A stretch of 64,000 nt of DNA from Algibacillus agarilyticus. Its GTDB lineage: Bacteria; Pseudomonadota; Gammaproteobacteria; Enterobacterales; Alteromonadaceae. Under the pieces are notes generated by a model. The model did no database searches. It had not been told where the DNA came from and saw nothing but the letters and a program-made list of their open reading frames with translations. How positions within the stretch are numbered: position 1 is the stretch's first letter; each line of letters starts with the position of its first letter. This document shows, in pieces, positions 27,331 to 37,482 of this stretch. A program made the position numbers and the translations under genes. The stretch lies in the NCBI RefSeq assembly GCF_003286125.1, contig NZ_QMED01000011.1:1-64000 (forward strand). The letters run 5' to 3'.

Positions 27331-28227
27331 TTAATCTTGTAATAAAATTAACTTACGCTGATGATTATGCACCCTATCCCAACCTTCTTTATATTCATCG
27401 AACGAAAAGAATAATTTATCAAAACTGCCATCAGCTTGTGCAATTTGTAATCCTGAAAGTAACCTATCATGTAGCTCATCATTATCAGGATGAACAAAAA
27501 AATAGTAATCCATTCCGTATTTAAGCATCAACCTAGAGTCAATATACAAACCGGAATAATAACCTTGCTTAAGCTCACGAGATAATTCGTATGCACCTCG
27601 AGCAACATAATCGACTCGACCAATACGTAATAAACTAAAAACAGAGGCAAATTTGACAGTGGTTACCATCGGTAATTTATTGCGCTCGAATACTTTAGTA
27701 TCTTGCCAATGAGTTCCTGAAGAGGCCGTAAATGCGCGCAGATCAGACAACGTATTCACACTCTCAAATGCGTTGACGGTTTCACGATCGCTTAAAACTA
27801 AAATACGATATTGGTTTAATTTTTTTAGTAAACTGAATTTTACCGGTTTTAATTGTTTCTCACGTTCAGTACTTGTTGTGCTCCATAAAACGTCAACATA
27901 CGAGCCTTTTTGTAATAAACGTCGCATGCGTTCTTTTGACCCTATATGTTCTTGTAGTTCAATTTGATAATCACCATAGATAGGTTTCGATTTAGCTAAA
28001 GCGAGTTCTATCACTTGTCTAAAATAATGATTATCAACATGTTTAACAATCAACGGCGATTTAATTTTAGCGCGCTTGGTGATAGCAGGTTTAGTGACAG
28101 AAGGTTTGGTAATAAAAGATTCAGCGTAAACAAATTTTATATTTAAACATAATAGACAGATCAAGCAGCTTAGACGACCGAGGTGCCTTACGGTAATGCG
28201 TAAAATATGACTTAATACATCTAACAT
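27331..28227 (-). CDS. Periplasmic solute-binding-like protein (SBP family 3 type)
   Basis: A 298-residue exported protein with a signal sequence (SCLICLLCLNIKFVYA). A low-complexity stretch (TKPSVTKPAITKRAKIKSP) comes before a type-II solute-binding fold (VDVLWSTTSTERE, LSDLRAFTASSGTHW, VFSLLRIGRVDYVARGA, YFFVHPDNDELHDRL). No ABC permease or ATPase lies beside it, so it may be a stand-alone sensor or an orphan receptor. The terminator at 28252 separates it from guaA upstream. Confidence 0.78.
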   Translation of the reverse strand: MLDVLSHILRITVRHLGRLSCLICLLCLNIKFVYAESFITKPSVTKPAITKRAKIKSPLIVKHVDNHYFRQVIELALAKSKPIYGDYQIELQEHIGSKERMRRLLQKGSYVDVLWSTTSTEREKQLKPVKFSLLKKLNQYRILVLSDRETVNAFESVNTLSDLRAFTASSGTHWQDTKVFERNKLPMVTTVKFASVFSLLRIGRVDYVARGAYELSRELKQGYYSGLYIDSRLMLKYGMDYYFFVHPDNDELHDRLLSGLQIAQADGSFDKLFFSFDEYKEGWDRVHNHQRKLILLQD

Positions 28228-28251
28228 AAAATAACGATGGCTCTATTATGC

Positions 28252-28281
28252 AAAAAAGCCTTAGAAATCTAAGGCTTTTTT
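28252..28281 (-). terminator. Terminator after guaA
   Basis: A 13-bp stem, AAAAAAGCCTTAG with CTAAGGCTTTTTT, around AAAT. It lies 34 bp beyond the guaA stop codon and ends in T-runs on both strands. Confidence 0.9.
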
Positions 28282-28314
28282 AAGTTTAGAATAGCTAAAT
28301 AAAAATTTAACGAA

Positions 28315-29892
28315 CTATTCCCATTCTATGGTGGCAGGGGGTTTGCCCGATATATCATAAACAACACGCGATATACCGTCGATTTCATTAATAATGCGAT
28401 TAGAGACTAACCCTAAGAAATCGTAAGGTAAATGAGCCCAATGAGCCGTCATGAAATCTATTGTTTCAACGGCACGAAGTGAAACAACCCAATCATATTT
28501 ACGACCATCACCCATAACACCCACTGAGCGTACAGGTAAAAACACCGTAAATGCTTGGCTGACTTTATGATAAAGATCGGCTTTATACAATTCTTCTATG
28601 AATATCGCGTCTGCTCTGCGTAATAAATCGGCATATTCTTTTTTAACTTCGCCTAATATACGCACACCGAGTCCAGGCCCAGGGAAAGGGTGACGGTAAA
28701 GCATGTCATAAGGCAAGCCTAGCTCTAAACCAATTTTACGCACTTCATCTTTAAATAACTCACGTAAAGGTTCAACTAAACCTAGCGCCATATCTTCAGG
28801 CAAACCACCCACATTATGATGTGATTTGATAACATGGGCTTTACCTGTTTTTGATGCAGCTGATTCAATAACATCAGGGTAAATCGTCCCTTGGGCTAAC
28901 CATTTAGCGTTTTCTAATTTACTGGCTTCTTCATCAAACACTTCTACAAAAACATTACCGATAATTTTACGTTTAGCTTCAGGATCAGCTTCATTGGCTA
29001 ATCGGTCTAAGAAACGGTCTTCGGCTTTAACATGAATAATATTGAGACCAAAATGGTCACCAAACATATCCATAACTTGCTCGCCTTCATTCAAACGTAA
29101 CAAGCCGTTATCAACAAATACACACGTTAATTTATCACCTATCGCACGGTGTAAAAGCATGGCGACGACTGATGAATCAACACCACCCGATAAACCTAAT
29201 ACCACTTCGTCATCACCCACTTGTGCTTTCATTTTGGCAATTGCGTCTTCAATAATTGAAGCCGATGTCCATAATTTTTCACAAGCACAAATATCAACAA
29301 CAAAGTTTTCTAATAAACGTAAACCTTGTTTTGTGTGAGTCACTTCAGGGTGAAATTGCACACCGTAAAAGCGTTTTTCTTCATTAGCCATAATAGCAAA
29401 TGGGCAACTTGGTGTTTGTGCGACTACACTAAAATCAGCAGGTATAGCATTAACTTTATCACCATGACTCATCCACACGTCAAGTAATGCATTGCCTGCA
29501 TCATTGATTGAATCTTCGATGTTTTTCAATAACGCAGATGCAGCAATAACTTCAACTTGTGCGTAACCAAATTCACGCTCATTGGATACTTCGACCGAAC
29601 CGCCTAATTGTTGAGACATCGTTTGCATGCCATAACAAACACCTAACACAGGTACACCCGCATTAAATACATATTCTGGTGCACGAGGTGAGTCCTGCTC
29701 TGTTACACTTTCAGGTCCACCGGCTAAAATAATCCCATTTGGCGAAAATTCTTTAATTTGCTCTTCAGTAACATCCCAAGCCCAAAGTTCACAATAAACA
29801 CCGATTTCACGAATGCGACGCGCAATTAACTGCGTATATTGTGAACCGAAATCTAAAATTAAGATTTTATGTTGATGTATATCTCGACTCAT
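28315..29892 (-). CDS. guaA: GMP synthase (glutamine-hydrolysing)
   Basis: Converts XMP to GMP with glutamine-derived ammonia. The N-terminal class I amidotransferase has the nucleophile in [11 protein letters not shown], about residue 86, and QFHPEVTH. The PP-loop is [19 protein letters not shown]. The C-terminal dimerisation region ends [13 protein letters not shown] four codons upstream is possible, but the ATG at 29892 ([16 protein letters not shown]) has GGATAG before it. Length 525. It follows guaB after about 74 bp in the usual guaBA order. Confidence 0.98.
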   Translation of the reverse strand: MSRDIHQHKILILDFGSQYTQLIARRIREIGVYCELWAWDVTEEQIKEFSPNGIILAGGPESVTEQDSPRAPEYVFNAGVPVLGVCYGMQTMSQQLGGSVEVSNEREFGYAQVEVIAASALLKNIEDSINDAGNALLDVWMSHGDKVNAIPADFSVVAQTPSCPFAIMANEEKRFYGVQFHPEVTHTKQGLRLLENFVVDICACEKLWTSASIIEDAIAKMKAQVGDDEVVLGLSGGVDSSVVAMLLHRAIGDKLTCVFVDNGLLRLNEGEQVMDMFGDHFGLNIIHVKAEDRFLDRLANEADPEAKRKIIGNVFVEVFDEEASKLENAKWLAQGTIYPDVIESAASKTGKAHVIKSHHNVGGLPEDMALGLVEPLRELFKDEVRKIGLELGLPYDMLYRHPFPGPGLGVRILGEVKKEYADLLRRADAIFIEELYKADLYHKVSQAFTVFLPVRSVGVMGDGRKYDWVVSLRAVETIDFMTAHWAHLPYDFLGLVSNRIINEIDGISRVVYDISGKPPATIEWE

Positions 29893-29966
29893 TTTTCTAT
29901 CCAATTATAAAAAAGAAAAGGCCGATATCCTAAAATATCAGCCTATATTAATCTGTAAAAGTAAGC

Positions 29967-31436
29967 TTAACCTAAACGGTAGTTAGGCGCTTCTTTAGTG
30001 ATGGTTACATCATGAACATGAGATTCACCCATACCTGCAGAGGTGATCTTAACAAATTGAGCTTTGGTATTAAGCGCTTCAATCGAGCCACAACCTGTTA
30101 ATCCCATTGCCGAGCGAATACCACCTAATTGTTGATGGATGATAGTCGAAATAGGCCCTTTATAAGCGACACGACCTTCAATACCTTCTGGTACTAATTT
30201 ATCGGCTTCATTCGATTTTTGGAAGTAACGGTCAGATGAACCTTCTTTTTGGTTCATGGCTCCTAACGACCCCATACCTCGGTATGATTTATAATAACGA
30301 CCTTGGTATAACTCGACTTCGCCTGGTGCTTCTTCAGTACCGGCAAACATTGAGCCAACCATCACACAGCTGGCACCAGCCGCGAGTGCTTTAGCTATAT
30401 CGCCAGAAAAGCGAATACCGCCATCAGCAATAACCGGGATACCGCGTTCTTTTAACGCATCAGCCGCATCTGAAACAGCCGTAATTTGTGGTACACCACA
30501 ACCCGTAACAATACGAGTCGTACAAATTGATCCAGGACCAATACCCACTTTAACAGCATCAGCACCGGCATCAGCAATGGCTAAAGCACCTTCAGCTGTT
30601 GCAACATTACCACCAATTAATTGAATATCAGGAAATGTTTCTCTTACCCATTTAATTCGGTCAAGCACACCTTGAGAGTGGCCATGCGAGGTATCAACCA
30701 AAATAACATCGGCCCCCGCCTCAATTAGAGCCGTTACACGTTCTTCTGTACCGGCACCGACACCAACAGCAGCACCAACACGTAATCGACCTAATTCGTC
30801 TTTACACGCATTAGGTTTACTTTCCGCTTTTTGGAAATCTTTAACTGTGATCATACCGACCAATTTAAATGCATCATCAACAACCAGTATTTTTTCAATA
30901 CGGTTATCATGCATAAGCGTTAAAATTTCGTCACGACTTGCACCTTCTTTTACAGTAACAAGACGTTCTTTGGGGGTCATGATGCCAGAAATCGATTGGC
31001 TTAAATTATTTTCAAAGCGAATATCACGCGCAGTCACAATACCAACTAAGCCATTATTGTCATCTACAACAGGGAAACCCGAAAAATGACTTTCTTCGCT
31101 CAGCTCAATAACTTGCTGAATCGTCATATCAGCCGTTACCGTTAAGGGATCGGATACTACGCCTGCTTCATATTTTTTCACCAGACTGACTTGCTTAGCT
31201 TGCTGTTCAATAGTCATGTTTTTATGAATAAAACCAAGACCACCTTCTTGCGCCAATGCAATGGCAAGCGAAGCTTCAGTCACGGTATCCATCGCAGATG
31301 AAACCAAAGGAATATTAAGCGTAATAGAATTTGTCAGGCGTGTTTTTAATTCGGCTGTATGAGGAAGTACTGTCGAGTGACCAGGTACTAGTAAAACGTC
31401 ATCGAACGTTAAAGCTTCTTTAGCTATTCTTAACAT
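29967..31436 (-). CDS. guaB: IMP dehydrogenase
   Basis: Oxidises IMP to XMP, the first step to GMP. 489 residues. The TIM barrel is split by two CBS domains (about 93-205). The catalytic Cys lies in [18 protein letters not shown], about residue 304, and the flap region EGVEGRV-like [12 protein letters not shown] is intact. The C-terminus [18 protein letters not shown] is typical. It is divergent from xseA, with a 151-bp gap. Confidence 0.98.
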   Translation of the reverse strand: MLRIAKEALTFDDVLLVPGHSTVLPHTAELKTRLTNSITLNIPLVSSAMDTVTEASLAIALAQEGGLGFIHKNMTIEQQAKQVSLVKKYEAGVVSDPLTVTADMTIQQVIELSEESHFSGFPVVDDNNGLVGIVTARDIRFENNLSQSISGIMTPKERLVTVKEGASRDEILTLMHDNRIEKILVVDDAFKLVGMITVKDFQKAESKPNACKDELGRLRVGAAVGVGAGTEERVTALIEAGADVILVDTSHGHSQGVLDRIKWVRETFPDIQLIGGNVATAEGALAIADAGADAVKVGIGPGSICTTRIVTGCGVPQITAVSDAADALKERGIPVIADGGIRFSGDIAKALAAGASCVMVGSMFAGTEEAPGEVELYQGRYYKSYRGMGSLGAMNQKEGSSDRYFQKSNEADKLVPEGIEGRVAYKGPISTIIHQQLGGIRSAMGLTGCGSIEALNTKAQFVKITSAGMGESHVHDVTITKEAPNYRLG

Positions 31437-31587
31437 ATTTGCAACTTCTCACCTAGTTTGGAGGCTGTTTAATAAGCATTATAGGGTATTTACCATCGTG
31501 AAAACTACAGTAAATGTTGCGGCCGCATTTTATCTGTTTTACGTTTTAAGGTAAACTGATATTTCACTCTTTTGAATAATAACTTCA

Positions 31588-32928
31588 ATGAAACTGAATC
31601 CATTACAAAATATATACAGTATTTCGCGTTTAAACCAATCGGTTAAAGATTTATTAAACACCCATTTTTTGCATGTTTGGGTCGAAGGTGAAATATCCAA
31701 TTTTTTACAAGCCTCTTCTGGTCATTGGTATTTAAAACTTAAAGATGACAATGCCCAAGTACAATGCGCTATGTTTAAAGGGGCCAATCGACATGTTCGT
31801 TTTAAAGCCAAAAATGGCGATCAAGTTTTAGTCAAAGCGAAAGTCAGTTTGTATGAACCAAGAGGTGACTATCAGCTAATTATTGAACAGATGGAGTCAA
31901 GTGGTGAAGGACTTTTAAAACAAGCTTTTGAAAAATTAAAATTTAAGCTCGCTGCAGAAGGGTTATTTGGTTTAGAGCGTAAAAAAGCGATTCCGAGTAT
32001 TATCAATACGGTCGGATTGGTCACCTCAGCAAAGGGCGCAGCACTGCACGATGTATTAACGGTTCTCAAACGTCGAGCTCCTTGTATCAATGTTATTATT
32101 TACCCCACATTAGTTCAAGGCACAAACGCCGCTGATAACATCGCCCATATGATCAATATCGCCAACGCACGTGCAGAAGTAGATACCTTAGTGATCACTC
32201 GAGGTGGGGGTTCCACTGAAGATTTATGGAGTTTTAATGAAGAAGTCGTAGCCCGTGCCATTGCAAACAGCCATATTCCAACCATAAGTGCAGTCGGCCA
32301 TGAGGTTGATGTGTCTATTTCGGATCTAGTGGCTGATCATCGAGCCCCTACCCCATCTGCGGCCGCCGAATTAATATCTTCTTCTTTAATAGAGCAAACA
32401 CAAAGATTAACGCAATTAAGAAGTGACCTTATTCATGCCTTTAATTATTTATTAAATGCTAAGCAAAATAAGGCCAACACGTTAAAAAATCGATTAACGG
32501 CAACCGACCCAAAATTTCAACTTTTTACCCAACAACAAAAACTCGATAATTATGCTTCACAATTACATCAACAATTAAAGCATATTCACAACCAACACCA
32601 AACGCGCCTTAATCAATTGTCTCAACGCTGCATAGATGCATCACCTGAAAAATCAATTACCACTAAAGGTCACTTAGCAAGCCAACTTCAGCAACGCTTA
32701 CATTACGCAATAACAGATAAATACAATCTTCAACAACATAAACTCGTGATTCTTTCAGAAAAATTGCAAGCTTATAGCCCTTTATTAACCTTGGCACGTG
32801 GATATAGTATTGCAAAAAATGATAAGGATCAGATAATACGCTCGGTTTCACAAGCTAACGTAAATCAATCGATTGATATTATGCTTGCTGATGGCTCCCT
32901 TAAGTGCAATGTCACTGAAATTAATTAA
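31588..32928 (+). CDS. xseA: Exodeoxyribonuclease VII large subunit
   Basis: The large subunit of the single-strand exonuclease. 446 residues. The N-terminal OB-fold (VWVEGEISNFLQASSGHWYL) is followed by the catalytic domain, with RGGGSTEDLWSFNEE and GHEVDVSISDLVADHRAPTPSAAAE, then a long coiled-coil helical region and the C-terminal LARGYSIAKN. The LpxL-like gene follows after 32 bp. Confidence 0.97.
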   Translation: MKLNPLQNIYSISRLNQSVKDLLNTHFLHVWVEGEISNFLQASSGHWYLKLKDDNAQVQCAMFKGANRHVRFKAKNGDQVLVKAKVSLYEPRGDYQLIIEQMESSGEGLLKQAFEKLKFKLAAEGLFGLERKKAIPSIINTVGLVTSAKGAALHDVLTVLKRRAPCINVIIYPTLVQGTNAADNIAHMINIANARAEVDTLVITRGGGSTEDLWSFNEEVVARAIANSHIPTISAVGHEVDVSISDLVADHRAPTPSAAAELISSSLIEQTQRLTQLRSDLIHAFNYLLNAKQNKANTLKNRLTATDPKFQLFTQQQKLDNYASQLHQQLKHIHNQHQTRLNQLSQRCIDASPEKSITTKGHLASQLQQRLHYAITDKYNLQQHKLVILSEKLQAYSPLLTLARGYSIAKNDKDQIIRSVSQANVNQSIDIMLADGSLKCNVTEIN

Positions 32929-32960
32929 ATCATTGAAAGTCCGATTAAGAGATAACTGAT

Positions 32961-33890
32961 TTGCAAACGCCTAAATTTTCATTTTCATTTTTTTTACCTA
33001 AGTATTGGCTTAACTGGCTTGGATTAAGTTTTCTTTATCTTATTTCATGGTTGCCCTATAAAACTCAACTCGGCTTAGGGCGATTAGTTGGCAAAATATT
33101 GTATGCTAAATTTAAAAGACGAACACACATCGCTAGGCGAAACTTGGCATTATGTTTTCCTGATATGCCAGAAGATGAAAGAGAAGCGCTCGTTAAAGAG
33201 AATTTTAAAGCGACGGGCATTGCTTTGTTCGAGTCAGGCATGGGTTGGTGGTGGCCAACCTGGCGTATAAAAAAACTCGGTCATGTCACTGGAATAGAAA
33301 ACATTATTGCTGCCAAAGAAGCCGGTCAAGGCGTTTTACTGATCGCTCATCACATGGTGTGTTTAGAAATTTGTAACCGCTTATTAGGTTTACACCATCC
33401 AAATATCGGCTTTTACCGCCCACACAACAATGCGTTAATGGAGTATATTCAATATAAGGGTCGAACAAGAGATAATCGTTATCAGATAGGTAAAAAAGAT
33501 GTGCGCGGCTTATATAAAGCATTAGAAAATAATGAATCGGTTATCTATTTACCTGACCAAGATTATGGTCGCCGCAAAAGCGTATTTGTGCCATTTTTTG
33601 CCGAAAAACAAACATGCACAACCACAGCAACAACAATGATAGCCAACGATGCTAACTGTAAAGTTGTTATATCCACCATCTATCGAAATAAAGATAATAG
33701 TGGTTATACCATCGACTTTTCACCCGCCCTTGAAGACTACCCCAGTGGCGATGATACCCATGACGCAGCCCGCATAAATAAGATAATCGAAGCGGGAATT
33801 CAGCAGGCTCCAGAGCAGTATATGTGGCTGCACCGTCGTTTTAAAACAAGGCCTAAGGGCGATAAAACAGATTTATATGCTCAGGGTTAA
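32961..33890 (+). CDS. lpxL: Lipid A acyltransferase (LpxL/LpxP-like)
   Basis: A 309-residue inner-membrane late acyltransferase of lipid A. It aligns by eye with E. coli LpxL (PKFSFSFFLPKYWLNWLGL, RRNLALCFPDMPEDER, FESGMGWWWPTWRI). The HX4E catalytic motif is in HHMVCLEIC, about residue 131, and YLPDQDYG is intact. The start is TTG at 32961, since the family N-terminus begins right there and AAGAGA lies upstream. LpxM and LpxP are alternatives, but the sequence best suits LpxL. Confidence 0.9.
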   Translation: MQTPKFSFSFFLPKYWLNWLGLSFLYLISWLPYKTQLGLGRLVGKILYAKFKRRTHIARRNLALCFPDMPEDEREALVKENFKATGIALFESGMGWWWPTWRIKKLGHVTGIENIIAAKEAGQGVLLIAHHMVCLEICNRLLGLHHPNIGFYRPHNNALMEYIQYKGRTRDNRYQIGKKDVRGLYKALENNESVIYLPDQDYGRRKSVFVPFFAEKQTCTTTATTMIANDANCKVVISTIYRNKDNSGYTIDFSPALEDYPSGDDTHDAARINKIIEAGIQQAPEQYMWLHRRFKTRPKGDKTDLYAQG

Positions 33891-34022
33891 CATTATTAAA
33901 CTAAAAAACGATGTTATGTTTGTCAATCATTACGGCGATATTAATAAATTGTATATAAATTGACTATCGCTAAAATTATTTAGTATTATTTATAAACACT
34001 AATATGAAAATAAGTTGTATTC

Positions 34023-34607
34023 ATGCATTTTTGGCTCAAGCAATCCCTAATTATTATTTTAGTGATCAGTGTCGGTGTCTATTTAATTACGCTGCAGCAA
34101 TCTCAATCAACAGGCAGCCAGATTTCAAATAAACAGAAAACGCCTTCTGAAGGCCTGACTGACTTTTATGCTGAAATGAAGGAAAAATTTGATACCACAC
34201 CGCAAGTTAAAGACTCTTATATATTAGAATTACGGCACGCAAAATCAATCGACATCAAAACACAACTCGATCATTTAACGACGATCACTAAACCATTAAA
34301 TAATAAGTGGCGAGGTTCAGTTACGAATAATGAATTCGAAGCCGGTACAACATTAATGCATGAGTTGAGTAAAATAGCGGCAAGAGAGAATATTAATTTA
34401 GTTTGGTGGCTTGATCGCGATTTTGTTGTTAAATACCCGTTTGTTGTGAATAGCACGGCAGTAGAAACGTTATACCAAGTGGCTAAAGCTATCGACAGCG
34501 ATTTTGAAACTAAAGTTAAAGGCTATTTTTGTCCTGAACAACGTGCTTTGGTGATCACGGATAAACCATCAGAACATTTACGCAAAAACTGTGTGACTGA
34601 TCGTTAG
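34023..34607 (+). CDS. Membrane-anchored TcpQ-domain protein
   Basis: A 194-residue protein with one N-terminal membrane helix (about 6-23), a linker with a low-complexity region, then a C-terminal TcpQ-type domain (about 95-190). The TcpQ pattern of W, GTTL, L, then a strand with W, is seen in KWRGSVTNNEFEAGTTLMHEL and NLVWWLDRDFVV, with the late FCPEQRALVITD. TcpQ domains occur in type IV pilus and secretin assembly, but no pilus genes lie nearby, so its role is open. Confidence 0.65.
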   Translation: MHFWLKQSLIIILVISVGVYLITLQQSQSTGSQISNKQKTPSEGLTDFYAEMKEKFDTTPQVKDSYILELRHAKSIDIKTQLDHLTTITKPLNNKWRGSVTNNEFEAGTTLMHELSKIAARENINLVWWLDRDFVVKYPFVVNSTAVETLYQVAKAIDSDFETKVKGYFCPEQRALVITDKPSEHLRKNCVTDR

Positions 34608-34611
34608 CAAA

Positions 34612-36276
34612 TTAACCTATTTTTTTAAGTGACTCGTCTGCATAGGCAATTGTTAAAGGTCCATATTCGCGTTCGGTGTGCGTTTGCCAGTTGCCTAGTT
34701 TCACATGAATATTATTAAACATTTGACGAGTCGCAATCACTTTGCAACGAATTAAAGCGTCATGAATTTGTGTTTCTATCTTTGCCTCTGCCAAATTTAA
34801 TTGCTTAAGTAATTTATCGTGCTCACGATAATTAGTTTTTGTCTCAGCCATTAACTCATTTTTATGCTCATCATCAGGCTGTTTCTGTAAATGTTGCCAA
34901 GCTAATTTAATTTCACCAACTACCATTTCTTTTTCATGGATCAGCTTTTTAATGGCCATTAACTTACTTTTTAATTTAGCGTAAAGTGGGTATAAATTGA
35001 TATGTGTATGGGTTGAAGCAGGCGCACCTAATGTTCCGCACGCTAGAAATTCTTCTAATTCAAAAAAGCCACCGACAATTTTACCTATTGGTTTATTTTC
35101 ATCTACACCAATAACTCGATTAGCTTTAATAAAGCAATGCATCAACTGTGAATGAAATTCAACCTTGCCTTGAGTTTCTATATTGGCATATTGCATATAC
35201 TTAGCGGCCACAACACCTTTAGCTCTTACGTGGCAATGATAGACAGCTGATTCGCCAGGGCCAACGTCGTCAACTTTACGGCCTATAATCCCTTTAGCAA
35301 CGGTTAAAGACCCCGCAACCTCTATCGTCGCGTTATCAACAAACCCAGTAACCGTTACATCACCGGTTGCTTTAAGGCGCATTCCTTCGGTCACATCACC
35401 ATTAACAACAACCCCCCCTTCAAAATTGATATGCCCAGTACTAATATCAACTGCTGACAACATTAAAACATTATCAACTCGCATGCCTTTTTCTAAAACA
35501 TAAGGTAAGCCGGGCATGGATGAAATAAGTAAATTTTTATCTTTACTAGATATTTCAACCCCTTCAGCATTTTCAAAAGGTAATTCAGCACCAGGTATAG
35601 GCTGTAGCGTATCACCATTAACTTTAAAACCTGGTTTACCAAGTGTCGGCGGATGGCGACGCATAAGTTCAGCTCCGGCTTTAACCGAAATAACTTCACC
35701 TAAATCCCGCATATCGACTTTGCCGTGATCCGCTTCTTGTGGTTGCAAGACCCGATCACGCGCATTTTTGGTTAACGCTTCAAAAAAACTGTCTTCACCT
35801 TGTACAGGTAACTTACCAAACGCCAGCTCCATTACAATTGATTCGCCTGGTTCGCCAACCGAAATTTTTTGAGCTAACGCTTTAACGGCTTCTTGGTCAA
35901 CCCCCATTGTGACGCCAACTTGAGCTAAACAACGAATAATTTGCTTTGCTGTTAACGCATTACCGCCGTATGCACAAACAACATCGGCACTAGCGATCAT
36001 TTTATCCGCATTCATTTTTATTTTTATTTTTGCTGGCCGTTTTTCAGCAACCACATGCTTCGAAACACCGCTAGTTAATTTTTTAGTGACTTTATCATTA
36101 ATGAGTGCAACGGCATTTTTAGCTTCATCTTCAAGGAAGAAGTAGGCTGTAAATTCAGATTCTTGAAATGTAGACGTGATTTGTTCAAGTTTAATCGCGG
36201 CTGCGCTGTTAGAAAAATCAGCAACAAGCCAAAGTTTGTTACCAGCATCATCTAATTGATAAGTCAGTTGAGTCAT
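34612..36276 (-). CDS. FapA/DUF342 family protein
   Basis: A 554-residue cytoplasmic protein. The central part is a beta-helix-like repeat typical of FapA (VVVNGDVTEGMRLKATGDV, GFVDNATIEVAGSLTVAKGIIGRK, GVVAAKYMQYANIETQGKV). The C-terminal part is a coiled-coil (about 440-520). An N-terminal domain of about 180 residues precedes it. FapA-like proteins are thought to be scaffolds or polar-localisation factors, but the exact role is unclear. It converges on the TcpQ gene, with only 4 bp between stops. Confidence 0.82.
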   Translation of the reverse strand: MTQLTYQLDDAGNKLWLVADFSNSAAAIKLEQITSTFQESEFTAYFFLEDEAKNAVALINDKVTKKLTSGVSKHVVAEKRPAKIKIKMNADKMIASADVVCAYGGNALTAKQIIRCLAQVGVTMGVDQEAVKALAQKISVGEPGESIVMELAFGKLPVQGEDSFFEALTKNARDRVLQPQEADHGKVDMRDLGEVISVKAGAELMRRHPPTLGKPGFKVNGDTLQPIPGAELPFENAEGVEISSKDKNLLISSMPGLPYVLEKGMRVDNVLMLSAVDISTGHINFEGGVVVNGDVTEGMRLKATGDVTVTGFVDNATIEVAGSLTVAKGIIGRKVDDVGPGESAVYHCHVRAKGVVAAKYMQYANIETQGKVEFHSQLMHCFIKANRVIGVDENKPIGKIVGGFFELEEFLACGTLGAPASTHTHINLYPLYAKLKSKLMAIKKLIHEKEMVVGEIKLAWQHLQKQPDDEHKNELMAETKTNYREHDKLLKQLNLAEAKIETQIHDALIRCKVIATRQMFNNIHVKLGNWQTHTEREYGPLTIAYADESLKKIG

Positions 36277-36498
36277 TGAAACCTTCAGCTAATTAAGTCG
36301 ATGTTTTAACGTCATTAAATGAAAAGTGAAATTAATGCGAAAACGTGAATAAATACAATACCAAGTGAAAGATAGGAAACAGCGTCGAGACACTCACTTT
36401 TTAAATACCGTATTCTATTTAATAGCACTAATCTACCTCAGAAAACACTTCATATCAAAAGCTAATTACTTAAATTTAAAAATTTAGCAACACGCACT

Positions 36499-37164
36499 TT
36501 AAGTATATTTTACATTTTCTATTTTATATTGACGCATCAGTCGAATGAACTCGTCAGGTTGACGATCTAATGCACCTTCGGGCAGCAAAATATGGTATCC
36601 AAGGTGGGTATCTAATAAAACAAGTTGATGAGCAAACATAGCCTGAACACCTTTATAGGTGCGTTCAGCGGTTTTAAAGGGGTCGGTATTTAATATGTCT
36701 TCACTAATGCAAGTCCCTGTTTCGCATGACTGACTCATGACCTGACCAAGTAAAGCACGTTGTTGCACAATCAAGTTTGACATAACTCGCAGTGAAGTAT
36801 CATTTAAAACATTATCAAGTGATATCAGTTTTATACCAATATAGGGCAATTTTCTGGACTCAAAATTAACATCACCCATACGCCTAATATCTTGCCAACG
36901 CACTTTTAATTCACCTTTTTTTAAATAATAAATAAGGCCAGTGTCATCTAGCTCACAACTGATTACAGGCTCAATAATTTTTAATAGCCCTAATAAAAAG
37001 CCAATAAAACAGGTTAATAAATAGGTGATTTTTATAATGGGGTACGGTTGCGTTAACGTATGAAAGAAGAGTAGATAAAGTAAGAAAAAAACCACACTAA
37101 AGAAACAAACTTTAAAGCCGTTTTCTCGATTAATCGGTTTAATTTGCAACAAAGATAAACGCAT
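36499..37164 (-). CDS. DUF2982-like membrane protein
   Basis: A protein of about 221 residues with two N-terminal helices (about 20-36 and 43-63). A soluble domain follows, starting ISCELDDTGLIYYLKKGELKVRWQDI. The frame runs three codons upstream to a TTG, but the ATG at 37164 has a GGTAAG upstream and lies 2 bp after the small ORF's stop. It resembles DUF2982 of Alteromonadales. Function is unknown. Cysteines are present in SQSCETGTCISED. Confidence 0.78.
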   Translation of the reverse strand: MRLSLLQIKPINRENGFKVCFFSVVFFLLYLLFFHTLTQPYPIIKITYLLTCFIGFLLGLLKIIEPVISCELDDTGLIYYLKKGELKVRWQDIRRMGDVNFESRKLPYIGIKLISLDNVLNDTSLRVMSNLIVQQRALLGQVMSQSCETGTCISEDILNTDPFKTAERTYKGVQAMFAHQLVLLDTHLGYHILLPEGALDRQPDEFIRLMRQYKIENVKYT

Positions 37165-37166
37165 AC

Positions 37167-37283
37167 TTACCAAAAAAAATAGCTAACACCCAGCATAATC
37201 AATCCCCAAATGAGCATCGCTCTATAATGACGACAACGTGCGCAATTGGGCCATAATACTTTTTTAAGTGTTTTTTGATTCAT
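37167..37283 (-). CDS. 38-residue membrane protein with a CxxC motif
   Basis: The translation begins MNQKTLKKVLWPNCARCRHY, then a helix (AMLIWGLIMLGVSYFFW), and ends TAA 2 bp before the DUF2982 gene start, which suggests coupling. The CARC motif with a following His suggests a small metal site facing the cytoplasm. No family is recognised, and the ribosome site is weak. Confidence 0.5.
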   Translation of the reverse strand: MNQKTLKKVLWPNCARCRHYRAMLIWGLIMLGVSYFFW

Positions 37284-37317
37284 ATTAAAGCCGTTTTAGA
37301 CAAACAACACGCCAATG

Positions 37318-37446
37318 TATAGTCTTCTCGCTCAGGTTTTATGGTTCATTGTCAGCGCTTACTCGCCCTAATCACATAGTAGTGCATATGCTCATGGGGT
37401 CTCGAAGCTTGACGGCTTCCCCTAAAACCCGATCGCTTTGACTATA
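37318..37446 (-). repeat. 129-bp repeat family, copy D
   Basis: A standard-length copy in inverted orientation, between TATAGTC and GACTATA. It lies between the chemoreceptor's stop and the small membrane ORF. It differs from copy E at only a few positions. Confidence 0.88.
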
Positions 37447-37482
37447 GTGAAGACTTATAGCGTGTTGTAGAAAAGACAATAA

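Noticed and set aside
30847-31089. Frame opposite guaB
   Set aside because: guaB is unambiguous, and the opposite frame has no ribosome site or motif.
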